DNA of 64,000 bases, from the NCBI RefSeq assembly GCF_014898055.3, contig NW_023605083.1, positions 63,156,228 through 63,220,227 on the forward strand. The letters run 5' to 3'. Positions 36,501-48,910 of the stretch are shown here, one piece after another. A model generated the notes under the pieces. That model did no database searches. It had not been told where the DNA came from and saw only the letters and a program-made list of their open reading frames with translations. The stretch's first letter is position 1. Each line of letters opens with the position of its first letter. The translations under genes and the position numbers were made by a program. Source of the stretch: Talpa occidentalis (taxonomy: Eukaryota > Chordata > Mammalia > Eulipotyphla > Talpidae).

Positions 36501-39500
36501 TGGATATTGTTTTTATTCCATTTTGAGAGCTAGTATAGTTTGATAGCTACAGTGAAATAATACAGAAGTTAGGAACCTGGGTGTTTTCATCCTTTTGTGC
36601 ACTTAGGAGCTATTTTGTTGGATGATAAGGATATCTAAGGAGACACCTTGCTATTTTCTTTCTCTCTTCTCACCGCCTTCTTCAGATTATCAGTTTACCT
36701 CCTCTTTACATAAAGTCTTAATGTTTAGTGTTTAAGCCTTATTTTTTTTTCTTATGAGTTGACTGGAGGTACCAGGCTCATGTGGAAACGCTCCCTGTGT
36801 CATAAATATTAACCACTCTCTAATAAAGCAGAGGTCCTTTTTCTGGAGATTTTTTTCAAGTCAATTCTGCTCTTTCTAACTTTTCTGATACAGCAACTTC
36901 TATACCTGCTATACAGCTTTTGAATGGGATTTAAATGTTCATTGTATCAGGGTAACTGCCAAACTACCTGTCAGAGACAATTTTAATTTTAATGTCAATT
37001 TTAGCATTTCTATTATTGCTTTTAGATGGAATGATTTTTGCTTTAAAGCTCATTAACACATTGGTATTCTGAACCTCAGTGGAATGTAAATTGAGAGGTT
37101 CTTTCCTAGGTTTAGTCCAGAGGATACACTTGGACTTTGGTCAGATGTTGATCAATCAGGATTATTGCGGCCAGGACCACTTTTGGGTGAAAGGAGGAGA
37201 CAGTTGAGCCCGTTTAACCCGGGCCTGGAAAATACAGAATTGCATTATGTGATCACTTTGAAGCAAAATGAAAATGTAGTTCAGTTTAGTTTTTTTTTTT
37301 TAAGATTTATTTATTTTTATATAAGAACCAGGGTACAGGCCTGATGTGCAGGAGGGTGAGGGCCTCCTGGTGGTGCAGGCAGTTGAGCACAGGCCTATGA
37401 AGCTGTCCGTAGCCTCTGCAGTGCTGGCTCGATCCCCGCCGGGCCGCGGAGATACCCATATGGCAGGGTGGACCTCTCCTATCTCTCCCGCTGCTCCCCT
37501 CAGCAGTGTATTTCTGTCTGTCTGCCTATAGTTCAGTTTTAATATTCAGTGATGGTTCTATTGACTTATTCCTTCTGTTTCCTACCACTGAGTACACCTT
37601 ATCTCTGCCTTAGATTATTGAAATTATCTCTACTCACCTACTCACGGGTATCTCTCCCATCAGCCTTGCTCTCTTTATACGACTTCTTTTGTAGTCTTAT
37701 CCTCTGGAGCACTAATCTTAGGGTAAATGCTTAAAATGTTAGCATTGTTCCCAATTGCCTTCAGGTTAAAATTCAGTCACAAGACTTGCATAGTTCTTTG
37801 GAAGCTAAGACATCCTCTTTTACCTGTTTCTTCAGTAACATTAAAATTCTGGCATTTTGGAGGGGCCTCCCTGGTGGTGCAAGGGGTTAAGCACCACACT
37901 ATGAGGAATTCGCAGCCTCTGCAGCATGAGTTTGATCCCCAGAGGCCTGGGAACAACCCACATGGTGCAGACCTCTCCTGTCTCACCTACTGCTCCCCTT
38001 CAGCTGTGTACTTCGGTCATTCTGCCTGTTCTGTTCCCCACTCTGTCTCTGGTGAATCCTCTCACCCTCCCCTCCCCAATCCTACTCATTCAAGTCATTT
38101 TAGATGTTATTCCTTCTGGGATAGGGATCCCCTCTACTGACCTTCTACACTACCTTGCATTTATCCATCTAAAGTGTAAATGTGTGTTCAGCTGTCTCAT
38201 TTCTCAATTAGATTGTAAACTTGTGAGGGTGGAGATGGTATCATATTTGCTGCTATATCTCCAGTGTCTACTAGACACTCAGTTATTGCCTGTTGAATGA
38301 ATGATCTTTGAATTTTTCTAATAGTAATGGTGGGTTTTTGCTCATTCATTAATTCATTGTCATTTGGCCATTGTGATTTAAGTTAGATGACCAGAATTTG
38401 AGATGCTTTCAGTGACCATGCACTTTAATCAAATAAATTAGACCAACCACAATCTTTTTGGTTTTTGTTAATGTTTTTGATATTTCATTGTTTTATTTTA
38501 CATTTCCTAATTAGCCAACCAGAATCTTTATCTCACTGTTTTTAACTAAAGATTGCAGATTCAAATCTAAACAGTCATATCAGTAACATGTAACTTGCAA
38601 ATTCTTTGTTCGCCCTGAATTCCATCTCCACAGTTCTCCAAAGGGAACGCCTGTCTTGCCATCAGTAATCTTTACACTTCCATCTGTCCTTTAGGGAATG
38701 CAAAGCCGAGGGTGGTCATGAGTTAGTTGACATACAAATCAAAATAAGTATCCTCTACATTTCCTCCATTCACAGAATTTTATTTTACAGACAAAATAGT
38801 TAAACATTACCTTCAGCTTTAACAGGGCAAGGAATTGAGAAGAAGAGAATGGAAACAGTCTCTTAGGTATCTGCTGTGAGATGTGGCATCTGCTGGGTTC
38901 TTTTCTTAGTTGCTATTAACAAAATACCACACTGTATTTATTCCCCACACACTAGGGTTAACTATTCTCACCAAAGTTTAGTGAGTTGAATTTGTTTTTT
39001 GTTGGCTGGGTGAAATTAATAAAGATCCCTCAATTTGTTTTCTTTGGTGATGGAATCTTGTATATTCTGTAGTACTGTTGCAGAAATAAATGCTAGCCTT
39101 TCACCCAGGCAGGGGAAGAACAAGCGGTACTTTCGGAATGGTGAGGTCAGGAAAGCTTTATTACTCATGCATGAAGTCTCAGACCTGGGGAGTCCCATAA
39201 GGTCTGAGCACTGGTCTAGAGAGAAAGAGTTTCTTTTATACACAACTACTTTACATTAATAAAGTTGGTTAGTCAGCATAGAAATTCTTGACACAGGAAA
39301 AGGGGAAGGATACTGATCTTCCAGGATGGCCTGGGAAATCAATCAGCCTAGCAGGCTGTCAGACCTTGTTTAGATATGCTTATTAAGGAAGCAAACTTGT
39401 TATTTATTTACTTTACATTTCCAGGTCTATGACTCTTTAACAGGGAAAGATTTCTTTTTCTTAGCAGTTCCCTTTCAGTACTGTTGTCCAGTGAAAATAG

Positions 39501-42500
39501 TTTGTGTTTTCCTCTAAACTAACTTGCTATTGATTATCGCATTCTGTGGGGACCTTCTGTCTGTCCGCAAGGTTGAATGAGGTGTGCTCTGTATTGCTAA
39601 GGAAGCTCATTTTGATGCAATACCATTCTGAAAAGATACATGCTATATGGAAGTAACATGAGTCATGATGCACACTGATCATAAACGCACTGTAACAGCC
39701 TTCCAGAGAGCAGCATAAGTAACACCACCACCAGAAGAAGCCTCGAATCACTGGAATCTGTAGACAGACAAGCACTCTCAAAGAGGGGGCTGCTGATAGA
39801 GCAATCAGCCTAATTTTACATGAAATATTTACAAGCTTGGTGGCATGGAACAACAGAGGTAAATTCCTAAGAGTCAAGTAAATTGGTTCCGCTGAACCAC
39901 AAAGCAGAACTATAAAAATAGCACAACCTACGCCGGGTGAACTTTGACCTCAAGGAATCCATATCCACCCTTAGAAGCCTTGAGTGTGATTCTGGTGTCT
40001 TGCACTAGAAGCTGTGCTGCTGCGCTGGGGTTGCTGCCAGCCCACGGAAGGGGAAGAGCTCAATCCGCGCTCTCCCAGAGGCTTCCCTTCATGCCAGGCT
40101 TCCCTCCTGCTGAAAACTAAAATAGTATGTGAAACTGAACTAAACAAAGCCTTTTGGAAATGGCACAAACCATTCAGTCACCTGGTGGGGGTGGGGGGAG
40201 TCAGGGAACTAAAAGATTGGCAAGATAAAGCAATAAGCTGAAATGATCAAATACAAATTTAGAGACTTGGATGTGAAGAAATAAAACCATCCCAGGATAA
40301 AATAAACCATCCCACCTGCTCAGAAGTTGAAATCCTCTGAATAGAGAGACAGCTAGGCAACTGGAGTGCATCAAGCTGAAAGTGCTATGAAGTCCCAAGA
40401 ACCTCTGAATATTTCTTCCCATTGCTTGGGGTTCTTTGAAGTCTTCCCTGAATATAGAGACTTCTGGCTCACTGTGGAAAGCAGGACTCTGAAGACCTCT
40501 TTCTTTGGCCCAATATTCATCCCTCGGTCTCTTGGACTTTAGTTACTGTGAGAAAGTACCCAGGTGTTATGACTACTCCTGTCACTGTCCCTGCTGCTGT
40601 GGATGCAAGGTTTTTGTTTGTTTTTTGTCACAGTGACTTTAGCTTCTATTACTGTGCTTTCTGGCTTCCCCTATTTGCTCACTTATGTTTTAGAATCATT
40701 TTATTTTTTAAAAACAAATCAAGACCACTGACTAGCCATCTAGGAGTCCATTTTTTCTATATCCAGTGTGTTCCTGAAAGTAATAATGTAACAGGATGGT
40801 CTTCAGGAAAAGGGGAGGGTCCAGGTTTCCTGCCCCACCCAAGGGAGGGTGTAGCTGAGCAGGGAGTAAAAGGAAGCTGGAGAGGAGAAGAAGAAAGGAA
40901 GCAGGATGGAGAGCCATAAGGAGACCTGGAGGAGGCACATGGAGCCAAGAGACATGTGAAGAAACTGCGCTTGCCTTTTGGCTGTGGCCTGGGTGACACA
41001 GATGTGGGTGAGAGACCCATCGGGAGGTGACAATGACGGTTTTTGTCTTTTGATTTGCTCTTTTCCTTCCAGACTTGTCTGGTTGTTTCTGATCCTTTTC
41101 TGTGGGTCCCCACTGGAAGATGCTTTAGACTTGTGGCAGGCTTTGGGGCCTTGCTCTGGGCCAACCCTGCTTGGGTGGACTTTTACCCATGAGGGGACGG
41201 ATAACTTTGGGGGCTTGATTTAGAAACTATATTCTTTGTCTTTCCTGTATTTGTTAATTGTATTAAAGTTCTTTCTATTAAAGTCTTGTATGTTTTGTAT
41301 TGACACGGTGGGTGGCAGAAACCTATTTAGAGCAGGCAGGTTTGGGAGCTCTGGGGTGCCCCTCAACCTGCTCTGTAACACCAACATCAAGTTTCTGTAA
41401 ATCAAGTGGACTTATATATAAGGAGGGGAGACTCTGTTTCAAGAGAACTAAGACTGTAATTCAAATCCCAGACAATGGCTTTGTTGGTACCAATGCCAGG
41501 GACTTGCTGTCACTGCTCAGAACTGAAATTAAGGGTTGTGGGAAGGGATCTTCCCTTTGGCAGGGGCAGAGGGGGGTGACTTTATAACCTGTGCTTTGGG
41601 GCTGATCTAAGTGTGGTGACTTAATGTTTAACAGAACAGAGTCCAGTCTCCTGGAATCCCTCAAGCTGTCTGCAGACAAGGTGGTATTTCTTGGATACAC
41701 AGTAACCAGTGATTACTTTGAATATCTGTGCCCTGTGGACATTATCTGGCCTTTCTCTCTCAACTCTGAGGATAGCAACCTCTCCCTCTAGCAGAGCCAA
41801 AGGAAGGGGGATTCTTGAGCTAGTGTAACCCAGCATTTTGAATAAGTTTCTGAGGATAGAGGATTAAGAGAAAACAAGACCAAACAACACCTCTACCCAA
41901 GTGAGACCCTATCTTATTTAAAAGGAGAGCTTAGCAAAACAGTAAATGGCATTGTCAGTGGATAATGATTTGTGATAGTTAATGTTCCTTACGCTTACAC
42001 TTGCATGGATGATACCTATAAAACTTTTCATTGATTCCTAAGTATTATGTGTGTAATTTTATTTTTTTAAATTGTACTGACATAACTGGTTTACAGCACT
42101 GTATATGATCTAGGGTACAGGTTCACACTTCTTCAGATGTGTTACCACACCACATCCACCACCAGAGCACACAGAATCCTCCACCCTGGTCCATCAGGCC
42201 CCTTACCTTTGCTCCTCACCCTCTTCCCTCACATAACCTTAGCTTTATAATTAGATTTCTCGGGTTTGTTCTGAGTTAGTTTTGTCCCTTTGATGTCTCA
42301 CTGTATTCCACATGAGTGAAATCCAGTATTTGTCTTTCTTCCTTTCACTTAGCATACCCCGTCCAGGTGCATCCATGTCGCTGCAAATAAGATTTTTTGT
42401 ATAGCTGAGTAGTCCACTGTGTATACACAATGAAATGTAATTTCAGTTTGGGATATAATTTTAGCCTAAATAGTGGGTATAATTTAAACTTTGAATTAAT

Positions 42501-45500
42501 GTGTTTTATGTAGTGTTTGTACTTACTCTATCTTAGTCATGATTTGGGAGTTTTGATGATGCCTCTTTCCCCTTTCAGTCTTTTTTTTTTTTAAATACAC
42601 AAGAGTTGGTTTTTGTTGTTTTTTTAAACAATATAATGGCCTAGTACTAAATATATGTGTATGACTCTAAATATATAGATTTCTGGTCCTTCCATTGTGG
42701 TGTCATTAATGTTTGATGTCTCTAAAATTTCATCAGAACTGTGATAATTCAGAAACATTGCATATGGAGGGAGATTTAGCAGTGTTTTAAAATTATTAAT
42801 AGTAATTACTAGATTTGGGGCCACCCTGGTGGCACAGGGGTTAAAGACAGTGCTATCAAGCTATCAGCAGCCACTGTAGCATGACTTCAAGTTGATCCTG
42901 GCCAGCCAGGATCCTGGCCACCCACGTGGTGCAGTAGATCTCTCCTGTCTCGCTCCTCTCAGCAGTGTATTTCAATAGATCTGCCTGTTCTGCTCCCCAC
43001 GCTCCCTGGTTAATCCTCTTCCACCCCCCCACCCCCGCTTTTCACACCCCAGTTCTTGTATGCATAAATAAATCTTTAAAAAAATAATGATTTTTTTAGT
43101 TTGTACCTTTATCTCATATCTCTCTTAGAGCTATTTTATGAGGTAGGTACTGTCAGCCACACTCTTGAGATAAAGAAGTAACTTGCTCAAGGACAGACAG
43201 CTAGTTAACTGTGAAATCAGTATGGAGACCCAGGCAGTCTGTCTCCAGCCCAGACTCTTAAACCAGTGTGCTGGAGGTAACCTAAAAATAACCACAGAAG
43301 TTACCCATAGGGATAGGGTATCTGAATGGGAATTTGCCACTTGGTATGAATAATTGGCTACATTTAAGTTGCTATGGAGAGGATCACCCTCATTCTCTTC
43401 TCCAGCTCTTCCCCATTCTCAGACCACTTGTACTATTACTTCACAAGCTTCCTGTTTGCAGCCTACCCTGGGACTGCTGACCTTTCTAAGGGTTTTTGCT
43501 TCAGCCCTCTTCAAGTCTTATAGAAATCTAGTCTTCCCAGGTCTCAACTTGGACAGCACTATGGAGTCCCTGGGAAGGCTTCAGGGGAAAAAAAAAATTA
43601 CTCTGCTGTCATGCTCTCAGCCCTAGAGATGCTGACTTAATTGATCAGAATTTTTTTAACTCCCCAGGTGATGTTCCTGTGCAGTCAAGATAGAGAACAA
43701 CTGCCATAGGCTATTTATCCAAGGTTGTGGCCTCCACCTGCTACCTCTTGGTTTCATTTACTTCTCCATCTGGCCCAGAATACACAATTCATCACTTCAT
43801 TATCTTACCCCTTGCCTTCCCTCAGATTAGTCTGCCCTGTTATCCTGAATCCATTTCAGAATTTATATCTTCTCAACTTTCAAAGTCCTGCAGAGGGTAC
43901 TCACACTGTCATGTGGGTTAATAACACTCCACATTCATGGGCTCAGATCTCAGCCCAGCCTACAGTGGTGTCTGGCAGGACTTTGTTTCCAGATTTAGCG
44001 CCATCATCCAGTACTGGCAGAACCTCTTTTAAATCTTCACCATTTTACCCTCATTTTTGGTCAGATTACTTTAACTCTTACCTTACTGTTCTGCAACCAT
44101 CCCAGGCAAGGCAGGTTCATCGGTGGTTCAGGCAGCTTAAAAGAGAATCATGGAGCCCTTGGCATCATCCCCACAGGTTGGGGGGAACAAGCCAGCAAGG
44201 AGACAGCAACTTGGGACCCCCTGCAAATCTCTATATTCTCTTTCCTCTCTCAGTTGCTCTCTACTGCACCGTTCTCGGACAGCCCCACCGTCTTCTGTGA
44301 CACTGCCCTTATATGCTCAGCCTCTCGGCTCAGGTGTACACACTCATGCATGCCCACACCATATTCCAGGTGTCCAGGTGTCCACCATCAGGCATGTGTG
44401 CCCTGAACCCACACTCCCAAGCTCGTCCTGCATTAGTACAATCACAGCTGCAGGTGATAGCCACAGAGGCCAATGGCACAAAAGCCTGAGCACTCTTCAT
44501 TTACCCTGCATGCGCACTGTAGATCCTAGCATGCTCTTAATTCTTTTTAATTTTCTCGCTCAATTTTCTCCCTCAATTTTCTCTCTTTCCTCTAGCCATG
44601 TATGCTCAAGTAAGTTTCAAAAATGAAACAGGAAAACCTTTATCTAGTCACTCTTTGGCCCTTTTGCTGTCAGATCGTGGGAGAAACTAGTGTGTATTCA
44701 CTGTTGTAACATTCCTTTACTTCCTAACCTCTTTTTATCTGTCTACCCCTTTGGTGCTCGGAGGTCCTAGGTACACATTCTCATGGCCATTTCAGTTGTT
44801 TTGCCCTCTCAGCAGCATTTCATGCTGTTCTTCCTTGAACCTTTCAAAGGGGAAACAGCCTTGCCCAAGAAATTCTTCTGTGACTTTATTTTCTGCCTGG
44901 CTGTCTTTCGGCTTCACAGGTCACGTGTTGCTGGTTCTGTAATGTTACTTGTATTCATTCAGGCCACCTGCTAAAGGCATGTTTTTTATCTGGGAGAGTT
45001 TTTAATGTGTTTCCCAAACTCTAGATGACACCTATATTTTTATCTCTAGCTCAGCCTTATCTTCTGAACTCTCTTTATCTTTTGTATTTGCTCTTCATTT
45101 ACTTAATGCTTTTTTTTTTTTAAATTGAGAGCGTTCTTTAATTATTGTTTTGCTGGACCCTGCAGGTGGGGCAGTTGGAGGATGAACCTTATTTGTTTTC
45201 CACATCTCGGGACACTGCCTTTACTTGATCCCAATATCTTAAAAAGATTTTATTTCCTGTATTTTATTTGATTTTTTTAAATTGCCTGATGGAAGAGTAG
45301 ATATAATCACTCTTTCTTCACCTTGTCCAAAAGTTGAAATCTAAGGAGGCTGGAAAGGAGATGCCAGGGTTTTTGATAACATATGTAAGGACAGAGACAA
45401 TGCTGCTGACTATTGTAATAGTGCAAACTGGAAACAACCCAAATATCCATCAACTGAAAGCAAACAAATAAAATGTGGTATAGTAATACAAGGAATACTA

Positions 45501-48500
45501 TGCTGTAATGAGAATCAATGAACTGTAATTTAATGTAATAGCAAGGATGAATTTTATAACCATGTGAAGTAAAAGAGGCCAAAAAGTCTATCCTGTGGGA
45601 TTCCATTTAGATGATAGTTTTTAATTGGCAAGATTAGTCTGCGATATTAGAAGGCAGGACAGTGGTTACCTTGGACAGGAGAACAGTAAATAGAGGGGAC
45701 AGGCAAGGACTTCATGGTTTCTGATCAAAATACTCTGTTTCTTGCTTTGGGTACTGTTCCATGAGTGTTTTTACTTTGAGAAATACACTGAGCTGTACAC
45801 TTCTATGTGACTCTATAGTGTGCTTATTATTAAGAAGTATCTCACCCCCCCCGCCCTCCCCCACACACACACACAAAGGTCAAGGCTGCAGGCCAGATGT
45901 ATGTACAAACTAAGCTGGATTTCCAGTATAGAACCTGAAACTGGGAAAGTGTGGTACTGGGGCTCCTGGAAGAAAGTAAGTCACCTGCTCCAGGCTAGGG
46001 TGGATGTGAGCACCTTTCAGAAATCCTGTGCCTAGTGTGGCGTAGCAGGCTTGCCTTTGTTCTGTCTGGGTAATGAAGAAACCCAGAGGCAGTGTGTTAG
46101 TGGGTTTCTCTATAATTGGCTGTCACCTCACACTCTTGTTTTGTTACAATTTAATAATGCTTAATGACCATACTGATAACTCTGGATTTTAGCCCTTCTT
46201 ATTCTGTCCTCTGAGTCTTAAACTCATAATTTCAGTGTCTGCCTCTTATTCTTTCTCTCTGCTGCCTTCTGGGTAATTTCTTCTAGAAGAATCTAGATTC
46301 CAGTTCCACTATTTGGTTTTAAACTGTGTGCATAATCTTTTCTGTCAACTGCCTAATGAGCTTCTAAATCATTGATCAAAATTTTCATTTCTAGTCATAG
46401 TATGGTTCTTTGCACATAGTCCTGGTCACATGTGATGCTCTCTCATTCTGTCTCTTGGGCTTAATTCAAGCAGCACAGGTAGTTTGTGGTTAGGTTTTCC
46501 CATGGACACAACTTCATTTTATTTCATTTCACTCAGGACTGAATTCAAGATAGATAGCGTTCCAATTTTCCCTCTTTTTTGGCCCAGATTTTTTGACTTT
46601 GCCTTCAGGGAGTCCAGATGTTCCATGATTCTTGTCTTGGACTTGTCACCATCTTTAGGTCACCAGTAACCAACAGATGGCCCCAGGGTGACGTGAGCTC
46701 ACCCCTCAGATTTCTCATTTCTGACCTAGGAGACCTTCGTTTATTTTCCTAATAGCTCAGTTATATATTTAAAACCATGCTTTTAGTACACCTGTACTAA
46801 AAGGGAGGAGAGGAAATGATAGATGTAATGTAAGAATTTATATTGCTATATATGTATATATGTCGTAAATTTTAGCTTGTAAAAGAGTTTAAAAATCCAT
46901 TGAGGGATAAGCAAGAAACTAATAATTCTTGGGGAGTGGTGATAGGAACAAGGCAGATGGCACGCAGGAGTGACAGGGAGACTGTGTGAACCTCTTACTG
47001 TTTTTAGAGAGTTAAACTTTGTAGCTATATTACTAGTTCAATCAACTAAATATAACAATATCCACCACTCCCCAGCAGTTTAGATATTCTGTACTGGGTG
47101 GGTCTTAACTGTGGCAAAGGATCAGTTCTTTAAAGCCTCCCCCTGTGTCATGGACTGATAGTTTGGTAAACTACCGTAAAAATAAATTACTGATCACATG
47201 CTTGGATAGCACAGCAATGTCAGATTACTATACAAATTTCTAAATGCTTTCTCTCAACTTCTGTTAATCACAGACAAGTGAAAAGAAAGCAAACTCGTGG
47301 ACAAGACCATACTGAGCTGCACTGCTTCTAGATGCTGCATCATTCCTGGCATTTGATGCTATGGAGCAAAAATTGATACCTACTCTGTTCTTTAAATTTC
47401 TTGTTAGTTTACAGTTTTTCCCATTGTCTATAACCTGTTTCTTTCTCTGAAGCTGCTCACACAATCTTATCCTGTTAACATTAGATGTTTCCTGCAGCAC
47501 ACCCCTGCTCAGTTAGGGGAGTGCACCTTCTGCTACCTGCTGTGATGGTGGCATTGGTGTGCTTCTAGAAGTCATTCGTTGATTAATAGTGTATTTTATC
47601 AAACCTAAGATGCATTGATGCTTGTGTCTTCTGATCTTCCAGAGGGTCTTACTGGCTAGTCTTCATGCTACTAGGTTAGGCTGGCTGGCCGGCCATCAGG
47701 CTGCCAGCAATTATAAAATGCCATTGATTTCAGAGATCTTAAAGTGTCCCAACAGATCTTGCAGGTGGCCCCCCTGATTGACTAGCCTCTAATTCCTGTT
47801 GAGTGCTTAGAGATTTTCTTAAGAGGAGAGAGGAGGCCTTTGATGGCTTCCTTTTGAAACTTCACCACTCTGCTGAATGGCATCTCTTTTCTTGGCCCAG
47901 CGGGGCACCCACAGGGGCACATTCTCTCTCCTCTAATTGGCATGACTTCCCTCACAAGAGCCCTGAGCTGCAGCACTGTGGGAATGGTCAGTACTGAGAA
48001 CCTTGGCCAGCTTACCCTATGGGTTGGTGGCCCTGGGCTGTCTTTTTCATTAACACTTTTCTTGTCGCTGATTTTCTCTTTTGGTTTCTTTTTTACTCTC
48101 GACTTCCTTCCGTTCCATCTCTGCACATGTGAGTATTGGGAGTTCTGGTGGTTACTGTTCTACTTTATTTTCCTCATGAGGGCAGCTTACTCTTCTTTCG
48201 ATCATGTGTTACTGGGGCAGTTTGTGACAGAAATTTCTTGTGTTTTTCTGGATACTCTTTTATATTGTTCTGGTACAGATAAGATAGGCTTATTTCCCCC
48301 ACTTAGTTGTTATAGTTCTTAGGTCATCTTGATGACAGATTGGGAAGAAGCACAATTAATGTGTGGCTACTCTGCTCTTCATTTCTTCACCTTGTATTCA
48401 TTTGAACATCTGGCAATGTTCCAGGCACTGGGAATAATAAACAGTGGTCTTTAATTCTGGCCTTCACTGGAATGTTCATTAGCTTAGTTCTGGTTTTCCT

Positions 48501-48867
48501 AAATCAGAGGCTGACCTATTTCTACTTTCCTTCATTTTCACATACCCCTTTGAAAGATGTCAACTTTTTAAAGAATTTACATTAGAATTCAATAATTTAC
48601 TGGGCCTCCCCTGGTGGCGTAGCGGTTGAGCAGCGGTTGAGCGCTGGGCTGCGAAGCTGCCCGCAGCCTCTGCAGCGCCGGTTCGATCCCTGGCCGCTGG
48701 CAAGGGTCCCACATGGTGCGCAGACCTCTCCTGCTGCACCCGCTGCTCCCCTCAGCAGTTTATTTCATTAGTCTGCCTGTTCTGTTCTGCCAGTCTGCCG
48801 CTCTGGCTCTGGTGAATTCTTTCACTCTCCTGCGCTTCTGACTGTACCCAGTGCTTGTATAAATAAG

Positions 48868-48910
<43 letters not shown>

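Noticed and set aside
43725..44300. 191-codon open frame in UGCG intron 1
   Set aside because: No start context, domain or recognisable protein composition; Ser/Pro/Leu-rich as expected for pyrimidine-rich DNA.
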